Of a DNA stretch of 42,047 nucleotides, positions 15,382 through 23,800 are shown in pieces. Position numbers and translations under genes: made by a program. This DNA comes from a virus: the IMG/VR virus record IMGVR_UViG_3300030116_003833, positions 1 to 42,047 of that record; one strand, written 5' to 3'. How positions within the stretch are numbered: position 1 is the first letter of the stretch; the number at the start of each line of letters is the position of its first letter. The notes under the pieces are model-generated. The model was not told where the DNA came from and made no database searches. It saw only the letters and a program-made list of their open reading frames with translations.

Positions 15382-16961
15382 TGGCGAAGAATAACACAAT
15401 CATGGGGATGGATCAATCCCTTCTTGATCACATTATCACGCTTCAAAAATATGAGGATGCCTTAGTCCGATTGCCTAATCGCCATCAAGTCATGCTCAAG
15501 GTTCTCGGCCCAATTTACAAAACATACCTCAAAGTCCAAATGGCAACACAAAGCACGACTCAAGCCTATCAATCCCAAGTGAAAACGACCAATACATTGG
15601 CGAAAGCCACGGCTGGTTTGCTTATTCCTTTGACCGCTACTGCTGCGATTTTCAAGGGAATTGGTTTGTCGCTATTCCCTCTCGTTGGGATGATTGTCGG
15701 TATCATGGGTGCGATGATGTTGTTGGTTGCGATATTCGATCAAGGGGGAGGGGCTTTACGGGCGTGGTTGGAGGAAATACCTATCATCGGCACGGTGTTT
15801 GAAGCCCTGCAATCAGCCGTGGATATGGTGAAGGGGCTGATAAGTGGCGAAGGTGATGGGGGTATGTTTGCCCCGATTGCTGATGCAGCCACTTCAATCA
15901 TAGGCAATATCATCACCGCATGGGAAACATTGACTTCATTGTTTGGGCCAATTGACGGTGAAGCGATATTTGGTGCGGTGTTCACAATCCTTGGTGGCTA
16001 CATATCGTTCTATTCAAACCTCATCAAGACAGTAGTGGATATGTTTGTAACTTTGTTTGTTGGTCTTGCTGACTCTGGTGCTTTGACGGCAATCATGGAT
16101 GGTCTAAGCGGTCTATTTGAAGCCTTGATGTTCGTTTGGACATTCGTGGTTGAAAGCATATTTGGAGAAGGTAGTGATGGGTTCTCCGCCTTCTTTGATG
16201 GAATTGCTTCTATGTTTGCCTATTTGGTGGACTTCTTGAACAATTCGGGTATTTTCCTATTCATCGGTGAAGTCATTGGTTTGGCAATTGACATTGTATC
16301 AACCATCATCATTGTGGTCGCTGCTATCATTGGTGTCATTGTGAAGGCGGTCAAATTCATTTGGCCGTTCATTGAACCGTATTTCCGCATTGTCATCAAT
16401 TATTGGGGAATGATTGCTACTGTCGTCATGGCAGTAGTGAACACGATTCTCAAGGTTATTCGTGGTGTGCTTGCATTCTTGCGTGGTGATCTTGACGGTG
16501 CATCCAAACATTTCACGGGCATCCTTGATGTTTGGGAAAAGGCATTAACCACACTATACAATTTCTTCATGGGTTGGGTTGATGGCATTTTGGATTTCAT
16601 TCAACCTGTCATTGATGCTATTGAATATGTTGTTGATGGCATTGAAAGTGTGGGAGGGGGTATTGTTTCTGGTATTGGTGGTTTCCTCGGATTTTCAAAG
16701 GGTGGTGTGGCATCAGGGCCTTCATCGGGCTACCCTGTTACCCTACACGGCACAGAAGCGATTGTTCCTTTGCCTGATGGCAGAAGCATACCTGTTGTCA
16801 TGCAAGGCATGGGTGGCGGAGGAAGTGAAACAAACACAATCAACATCACCGTGAACGGTGCGAATGGCGATGCCAGCAAGTTAGCACGAATGATAAGCGA
16901 TGAAGTAGGTCGTGCATTCAAGAACCGTAGTCGCAACGGTGGATTTAGCAGGGGTGTTTGA
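15381..16961 (+). CDS. Tail tape measure protein
   Basis: This encodes 526 aa, with ATG overlapping the preceding stop as TGATG. An N-terminal helical region (about 1-75) is followed by several hydrophobic segments (TAGLLIPLTATAAIFKG, FPLVGMIVGIMGAMMLLVAI, AIDIVSTIIIVVAAIIGVIV) typical of tape measures that insert into the host membrane. The C-terminus has FSKGGVASGPSSGYPVTLHG and TEAIVPLPDGRSIPVV, a signature seen at the end of many tape measure proteins, followed by a glycine-rich stretch. It sets tail length and is packed inside the tube. If fully helical, 526 residues would correspond to a tail of roughly 80 nm. It is short compared with the giant fibre genes that follow. Confidence 0.85.
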   Translation: MAKNNTIMGMDQSLLDHIITLQKYEDALVRLPNRHQVMLKVLGPIYKTYLKVQMATQSTTQAYQSQVKTTNTLAKATAGLLIPLTATAAIFKGIGLSLFPLVGMIVGIMGAMMLLVAIFDQGGGALRAWLEEIPIIGTVFEALQSAVDMVKGLISGEGDGGMFAPIADAATSIIGNIITAWETLTSLFGPIDGEAIFGAVFTILGGYISFYSNLIKTVVDMFVTLFVGLADSGALTAIMDGLSGLFEALMFVWTFVVESIFGEGSDGFSAFFDGIASMFAYLVDFLNNSGIFLFIGEVIGLAIDIVSTIIIVVAAIIGVIVKAVKFIWPFIEPYFRIVINYWGMIATVVMAVVNTILKVIRGVLAFLRGDLDGASKHFTGILDVWEKALTTLYNFFMGWVDGILDFIQPVIDAIEYVVDGIESVGGGIVSGIGGFLGFSKGGVASGPSSGYPVTLHGTEAIVPLPDGRSIPVVMQGMGGGGSETNTINITVNGANGDASKLARMISDEVGRAFKNRSRNGGFSRGV

Positions 16962-16963
16962 GT

Positions 16964-18220
16964 ATGCCAAAGGTGCAATTGATTCGCAGGGATGGCAAAG
17001 TCATTGAATTGGAAACCACGGAAATATCGTTTGATGTTATGCGTGGTGTGCAAGTGTGGCCTATTCCCGTGGTTGGTGTGCGTGGTGCGTTGGATTTGAA
17101 TGAGAACCGCCTCACTATTGGCATCAAGGGCATTTTGACTGATGATGCAAACACATCGGGTTCTTCTGGTGCTACTGCCGTCTTTGACCTATCAAGACCC
17201 ACAGGCACACATACCTCGTGGTTCAAACAACAACAGACCGCAGGGTATAGCACGATAGCGAACATTGTGAGCCAATTGCATGGTCGTGAAATTGTGTTTA
17301 GATCAGCGGGTCAAGTGTCGGCTGATGCTGGCGAGAACATCACCGTGCGATTCTATTCATCAAGCGTTCCCGCTGCAACGGTTGCCACCAACAGTATCAT
17401 TCCTGTTGATTTGACAGGCACAATTAACCACACAGGCGACATCGCTACTGCCTTGAATACCGCATTGAGCGGTGCATCCGTTAAGGTCAATACTGCAACG
17501 GTGGCTATGTCCACCATTTTTTCAATAACACAATCGGCTGGCAACAATAGTGTCAGCGGTGCAAACCAAGGTGTTGGGGATTTGACAAACGAAAAAATCA
17601 CTATCACCAATTTGGTAAAGTCAAGTGATGGAAACACACCCATTACCAAAAGAGCGGATGCAACCTTAGCCTCAAGTCAAAATTGGTCTAACACCTTCTT
17701 CACATCATCCGCATTTACAAATGGGGTATCAGGTGTCCGAATGAGCAGGGGCGATAAAGTGCAAGACTTGCTGAACATGACGGTCAATGTGTCGGCTGGT
17801 GGTGGACTCATTTCACCTCAGTCGTTTGCGGGCAACCTCATAGAAATGCCCGATTCACTTGCATCGTTTGATGTAGGCAAATTGCTCAACATTGAACAGG
17901 CTGAGTCTGTGAAAAAATACATTGTTGGGCTTCGCATTCCCTATGACTCACTATTGACCGCAAACGGTGGAATGGAAATAGTGCGCCAATTTGTAATCCC
18001 AACCGGGCCGGGGTCGGACTTCTCGGCTGAAAAGAACACAGGTGCTTTCGATCCTGTTGAAACCATTTCAGGTGAAATAGTGCGCCCCAACCCATACCTT
18101 CGTCAAGGTGTCGCTATCAGCGGTGTCGTTCAACAATTTCAAGCCAATTACGCAGCGGGTGATTCGGTTTGGGATTACAACATCACCTTTGCTGCTGCTG
18201 AACAATTGTTGGGGATTTGA
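16964..18220 (+). CDS. Distal tail/baseplate protein, unrecognised
   Basis: This encodes 418 aa. ATG 16964 is chosen, with GGGGTG at 16951-16956 as ribosome site; a TTG two codons earlier is unlikely. It starts MPKVQLIRRDGKVIELETTE, then alternates strands throughout. The last part (QGVAISGVVQQFQANYAAGD, SVWDYNITFAAAEQLLGI) ends like a domain that packs on a ring. No enzymatic motif or Cys cluster is seen. Its place right after the tape measure is where distal tail (Dit-like) proteins are normally encoded, so a distal tail or baseplate ring role is the best guess. Confidence 0.55.
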   Translation: MPKVQLIRRDGKVIELETTEISFDVMRGVQVWPIPVVGVRGALDLNENRLTIGIKGILTDDANTSGSSGATAVFDLSRPTGTHTSWFKQQQTAGYSTIANIVSQLHGREIVFRSAGQVSADAGENITVRFYSSSVPAATVATNSIIPVDLTGTINHTGDIATALNTALSGASVKVNTATVAMSTIFSITQSAGNNSVSGANQGVGDLTNEKITITNLVKSSDGNTPITKRADATLASSQNWSNTFFTSSAFTNGVSGVRMSRGDKVQDLLNMTVNVSAGGGLISPQSFAGNLIEMPDSLASFDVGKLLNIEQAESVKKYIVGLRIPYDSLLTANGGMEIVRQFVIPTGPGSDFSAEKNTGAFDPVETISGEIVRPNPYLRQGVAISGVVQQFQANYAAGDSVWDYNITFAAAEQLLGI

Positions 18221-18221
18221 T

Positions 18222-20879
18222 ATGCCTGTTCGGAAAATTCACACCAAAGCGGTGAGGCTAAACGGATATACCGATGGAATGGTTGTTCCTACGGGCGCAT
18301 TCCGTGAAAGCGGTGTTGATTTGTTTGCTAATGATCATAGCGAAAAGACGGGTGCTACAAACAAAGTATCGTCATACGAAAGTGATGCCCCCAAAATAGG
18401 GCGACACCATTTGCCAATGGAGGGGAACGGACTCAACAATTTGATTGGTGCTTTCACCCTTGAAGCGTTTGTCATTCCTGATCACGGAGGCGTTGTCATT
18501 CACAAAGAGAATGGCTTTACATTGAAAGTAGGAGAACCCTTTCAACCAGCACCAATCATTTTTGAAATACACACGAGGACATCCAATGGCAACCAAAGTG
18601 AACGGCTAAGCACACCATTCAATGTTCCTACTGTTCAAGAGTCATGGGGAACATATACAGACGGTCAAGCAAAGCCACACGATTTGTCATTACCATCCCG
18701 TGAATTGCTATATGTCAATGCACAATTCACCACGAAAAAAATGTCAATTTTTGTAAATGGCAATTTGGTCGCTGAGCAAGACTTTGGTGGTGATGAACGC
18801 CTTATTCGTGTTGGTTCATCCGACCTCTTCATTGGTGGTGAAGGAGGGGAGTATCGTGGAGTCATTGAGAGCGTGAGAATTAGCCGAGGTATTGTTGAAC
18901 CATTGGTTCGCCCGTTCACCACAACACCAGATACGGTTGGTTTGTGGGATTTTGAGGATGAGGATGATATACCACAGTTATTCTTTTTCAACAACAAAAA
19001 CCCATCCCACCCCCATCAAGGCAAGGATGGCATAGGTGCTACTGATGCGTTGATGCCTATGCCTATGGTTTGTGTTGCTTATGACTTCACAAACATTGAC
19101 CCCGGTGGTGCGGTAACTACTGCTTCGGGGCATCCCCTCAATTTAGCAAGTGGCTACAAATACGGGTATTTTCGGATAAGGGATTTTCCTGATAGCGTCA
19201 TAGCCAACCTTGAAGATCGCACAACCGCATTGGAAATGCTTGCAGCACACATCCTTTCTATGCCTGTCAATGAATTGAAATTTCAATCGTGGTGGGATAG
19301 TGGATTGCTGGACATTTCATCAACAATCACCAACGCAACCTATCATTCCGATGGAATCCCTGTTTCAAACATCAATGCCATCGTGAACGCTTCAGGAACA
19401 AACCCAATCACAGGAGGGAGTATGTCGCCATTTACTTACTACCGTGAAAGCGATACTGCACCTTATTCACCCGAAGGGGGTATCAACCTTGACCCCATGG
19501 CTAATCCAATTGAGCGTGTGCGAATTGTTGCCATTGACTTCAAGGGTGATTCGTCTTTGGGGCGACCTCCTTGCGTAGTAATTCAATCATCTATTCTGTC
19601 AGACACCACAAACGACCCAACAACACAGGGATTTTTGTTTGAACACGCTGATAATACCCCTGTTTGGTTCACGCTTGGCAACGGTGATTTGGTGATTGAC
19701 CCCGGCAAAAAAGGCACACGACCAAGAGGACAAATGACTCGTGCGAGGTTCACACAAAATCAACGCTTCACCGATCGAACAGGATTGGGAAACGATGCCT
19801 ACTTCATTTCACGCAAATCAAGAATGACAAATGACATGAAAAACAAATTGTCGGTTGTTTCAGGTTCACAATTCTCCTACGAACCTCCCCATGGCAACGA
19901 CCTTCTTCTGTGGCTTGATGCAAACGACAAAAATCAATTGTTGAGGGATGATGGAACGGCAGTAGTCAGCGATGATGAGTATGTGTTTTGGTGGAAAAAC
20001 AAAGCACGGGGTGGCCCGACAACAAATGCGGGAACGGACTATCACTTCTATTCATGGGGCAACGGATGGCGGTGGAAGGAGAATTGCGGTGCTGCCAATA
20101 ACCGCTCAGGCTTGGTTGCGGTGGCAATATCCGAAGTAGTGCAGAATCCAACGGGCGGATATGTTTGGCCCGGTGGCACACCTACAATTCAAACGGGTGT
20201 TATTGTTCCGCAATACCCAACAGGAGTAACCTACTACAAAGGTTCTTCATGGGTCAATGGTTTTGGCAATTCTGGATCGGCAAGAATAAATCACGCAGCC
20301 TCCATAACCGCAACGGCTTTGGGTTCAGCACACGCCAGCACACTATACGGTGGTGGCCCGTCTATGACAGATGGCGACCATTCGTTTTACTTTGTCATCA
20401 CCCCTGCCTATGGTAGCGACCCATTGGGTCTTTTGCATTCCGAAGCCAACGATGGATTTGTGTTTCGTTTGGATGATTCGTCTGATGACATAAGCGTCAG
20501 TATTACAGGTTCATCAACACTATCGGCTGGTGCATCAACCCGCCCAACGACAGGCACACCGACTTTAATCGCTTTGAGAATTGACGAATCAACAAACACC
20601 ATCAAAATCCTAAAACGCTCTAACGGTGGTGCTTCAAAAGACGAGTATTCAAACATAGGATTCACTTCAACCAATCCCTTGGTTTTTGACGGCACTACGG
20701 CACAAACGGGAGGAATTGAATTGTTTGGGGAAATGACCGCAAGTGGGGGCAACAACCTTATTGACAACATGGCACAAAACGGTTTCATAGCCCATGAAGT
20801 GTTGGCATACCCCAAATTGCTGACCGATGCTGAACACGATGATGTTGTTCAATGGTTTGAGGACAGGTATGGTGTTTGA
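18222..20879 (+). CDS. Tail fibre/adhesin protein with two concanavalin-like (LamG) domains
   Basis: This encodes 885 aa. ATG 18222 directly follows the upstream stop; the frame is open further left but only in the shadow of that gene. Residues about 60-235 look like a LamG/concanavalin A-like jelly roll: LIGAFTLEAFVIPDHGGVV, YVNAQFTTKKMSIFVNGNLV, DLFIGGEGGEYRGVIESVRI. Residues about 575-885 contain another (NDLLLWLDANDKNQLL, SFYFVITPAYGSD, GFIAHEVLAYPKLLTDAEHD). Such domains bind glycans or protein surfaces and are common in receptor-binding tail proteins. With the next gene it probably forms the tail tip or side fibres that contact the archaeal cell surface. Confidence 0.65.
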   Translation: MPVRKIHTKAVRLNGYTDGMVVPTGAFRESGVDLFANDHSEKTGATNKVSSYESDAPKIGRHHLPMEGNGLNNLIGAFTLEAFVIPDHGGVVIHKENGFTLKVGEPFQPAPIIFEIHTRTSNGNQSERLSTPFNVPTVQESWGTYTDGQAKPHDLSLPSRELLYVNAQFTTKKMSIFVNGNLVAEQDFGGDERLIRVGSSDLFIGGEGGEYRGVIESVRISRGIVEPLVRPFTTTPDTVGLWDFEDEDDIPQLFFFNNKNPSHPHQGKDGIGATDALMPMPMVCVAYDFTNIDPGGAVTTASGHPLNLASGYKYGYFRIRDFPDSVIANLEDRTTALEMLAAHILSMPVNELKFQSWWDSGLLDISSTITNATYHSDGIPVSNINAIVNASGTNPITGGSMSPFTYYRESDTAPYSPEGGINLDPMANPIERVRIVAIDFKGDSSLGRPPCVVIQSSILSDTTNDPTTQGFLFEHADNTPVWFTLGNGDLVIDPGKKGTRPRGQMTRARFTQNQRFTDRTGLGNDAYFISRKSRMTNDMKNKLSVVSGSQFSYEPPHGNDLLLWLDANDKNQLLRDDGTAVVSDDEYVFWWKNKARGGPTTNAGTDYHFYSWGNGWRWKENCGAANNRSGLVAVAISEVVQNPTGGYVWPGGTPTIQTGVIVPQYPTGVTYYKGSSWVNGFGNSGSARINHAASITATALGSAHASTLYGGGPSMTDGDHSFYFVITPAYGSDPLGLLHSEANDGFVFRLDDSSDDISVSITGSSTLSAGASTRPTTGTPTLIALRIDESTNTIKILKRSNGGASKDEYSNIGFTSTNPLVFDGTTAQTGGIELFGEMTASGGNNLIDNMAQNGFIAHEVLAYPKLLTDAEHDDVVQWFEDRYGV

Positions 20880-20881
20880 TT

Positions 20882-23800
20882 ATGCCCGAATTAACTGAAA
20901 GTATGATTCTCACCGCAATTGCTACTGATGCTGCAACGGCATCAACCGAATTGACTCAAGCCCTAATTGAAATGACACAGTATATGCCTGTTGTAATCGT
21001 TCCCAATTTGCCCGGTCAAGCAGACCCGGTTGAAATTGTGGAACATGAATTTGCCATATCCGCATACAACGCAATCCGTTGGATGATAACGAAAGGTTTG
21101 GTTACAAAAGGCCCGTTATTGGCAACCCTTTTGATTGAATTGGGCGCAAACCCTCATGCGCCTCCTACACCACCAGCGCACACCATCAACGATCTGGATG
21201 ATTATTACATCAATGTTGTAAATGGTGGCTCAGTCATACTCAATTCGGGGGATATTACCGCTGCGTTCCTTGGTGTTCCTTCAACCCCAATTTACGGTAG
21301 TGGCAACCCACCAGCAACAGGCGATGCCTTCTCAACCGTTTCTGGTAATTTGACACAACCTGTGAAGGACATACCGGGTATGTGCGGTTTAACCTCCTAC
21401 AATCGTGTTGAAGGTCATTTCTATTTGAAGCACTTGCCCGAACCAAAATTGGAAAGTGTGCGAAGGACTGTGCAAGGGGTCAGCGATAGGTTTGAAAGCC
21501 AATATGAAGATCCGCACATCAAAAGTGTGGTGTCCAACAATGAGAAGGTGCGATTGACTGAGCAAGTCTTTTCTGGTGAACCATTGACAATTGAAACCAA
21601 GACTCAATTGGCAACCTACACGGCAAGTGGTGTGGTAAAACACGCCTTTGTTGTTCAAGGGGGCGACTCTTTCACCGACACAACCTATGGGAATGTGGTG
21701 TCATCAACACAGGATTCAATTGTAGCAATTGCTTTGGAGGACATTCGCCCGTTTTTATTGAAAGGCTTAGACGATGAGGAAAACGCATTGTTTGATTTGG
21801 TGAACCCAACAAAACCAACAAATGAAAATTATGTCCGTCATTTAGCACCAGAAGCGGAGAGCAGGGTTGCGGTGCTTGAAACCCCTACTGCCCTACAAAA
21901 TGCGGGCGGGCCATCAAAAATACTGATTCACTACAACGCCATTGATTTGACAGGAGAAGTGGTGGCTGGTTGGAAATCATCATCATACTTCACCGCCAGC
22001 GACCATGCTCACACATACCGCAACGACATGGATGCTATTTTGACAATGGAGTCAAAAGGGTGGCTGGTTGTTGAGAAAACCGTTCCTGACACAAACACGG
22101 TGTTTGTTGATACTTCACATGGCTATCCTGTTTATCGCACCGTGTTGGATTGGTTAAGGCGACCTTACAACGCAAACCAATTCTCATCACCACCCACATA
22201 TACTCCTTTGACAATTCATTCACCGGGCGGTATTATCACCATCCCGTCAAAGGACTTTCAAGGGGAATTGATTGACAATTCTTTGCGATCTAACCCTACG
22301 GGCGACCTATCCATTTCACCCTTCATCAATTTGGATAACTGCGCCCACACCGTTATTCAACAAACCATAGCGGGCAACCGAATACGGAATGACCCATACG
22401 GGCCACCCGTTGCTATTCCGCACACCCGTAGCCCAATTCAAAAGAACGATAGCGTGTATCACACCTTGACTATCACGAGCCAAACCAAAGAGGATTTGCG
22501 TTCTTCATACTCACAATCACCATCATTGACCCCTGTCAATTTTGAACAATTTGACATCATTGATAATTTGGTAAAAGGGGATAGGCACACTATCCTTATC
22601 CAACCATCAAACAGGATGCGAACCAAAACACTTGAAACAATCAAAACACGCCAAGATGGTCTTTCACGCCATCACAATTGCAGTATTGAATTAACCTTGA
22701 TGCGGGGTCGCATTGAAGAAGTCAATCCGTTAAGCGGGGATGATAATGCGAGCGGTGTGTCTTTGCGTGGGCGTTCTCAATTGCTTGACATTACCGATCG
22801 TTTAGCCGAGCGAGACTTCTCATTGAATGAAGGATTTGGTGTGAAGGAAATAGGTGATTTGGGTTCACCAGCGGTGAGCATGACTCTTGGTGGTCTGGGT
22901 CAAGGTGGTATTGATGTAGCACCGACTCGCACCGAGCATAGCAAATTGCCAATTTGGAAGGATAAGGTGATTGGCACAAACAACCCATCCGTGCGGAATG
23001 ACAAACAAACCTCAACCTACTATGCCTCCACGAGAGCATTGGTTGAATTGCCGTTGTTCCCATCAATGTTCTATGACATCAATAATTGGTTGCCAACCAG
23101 CGTTGAAAAAAGAAGTCCTTTACCTACGGAAAAGTGCATGGAAATGGTAATTGATTGCACTATGACGGCAATAAACCGCCCACAAATGCAACATTACGAA
23201 AACCGATGGGCGATTGATTGGGGTATGCGTGGTAGCGTTTCATCAATGAAAATCCACGACTACAAACCCGTAGCAGGGCAAACCATCATTCGTTTCATGC
23301 GTGAAAACGCTGCTTCGTTTTTGAAATTGGGAACATACTCAGGGGGTGAAACGATTGCTGCGTCAGGCACATCGGCATCCGATTCATACATTGAAGTGGA
23401 TAGCGTTTATCCATTTGTTGAAGAAGGGGGTATCAATTCATTTGCGAGCATAAGCAACAAAAATGCCACGGGCATTACAATCAACACACTTCTTGGTGAA
23501 CCAGCAGGATCAACCACATTGGTGGTAACTTCGGATGCCCGACTTCATTTCAAAACGGGCGACAAAATTTACGCTGGTATTTCAGGTGCTTTTGTAGGAA
23601 CGGTTGCTTCGGTAACCAGCACAAACATCAATTTGACAAGCGGTTCGCTTGTGTCATTGAATAACGGAGAGGATATTAGCACACCGTATTGGAATCTTGG
23701 TTCAGCAAGTGCTACACCAAATGGCGACAATGGTTTTGCAGTTACCGTTGGAGAAGGCGTGATAAACGACACAGGTGGCATCCGCCTCCGCATTTACAAA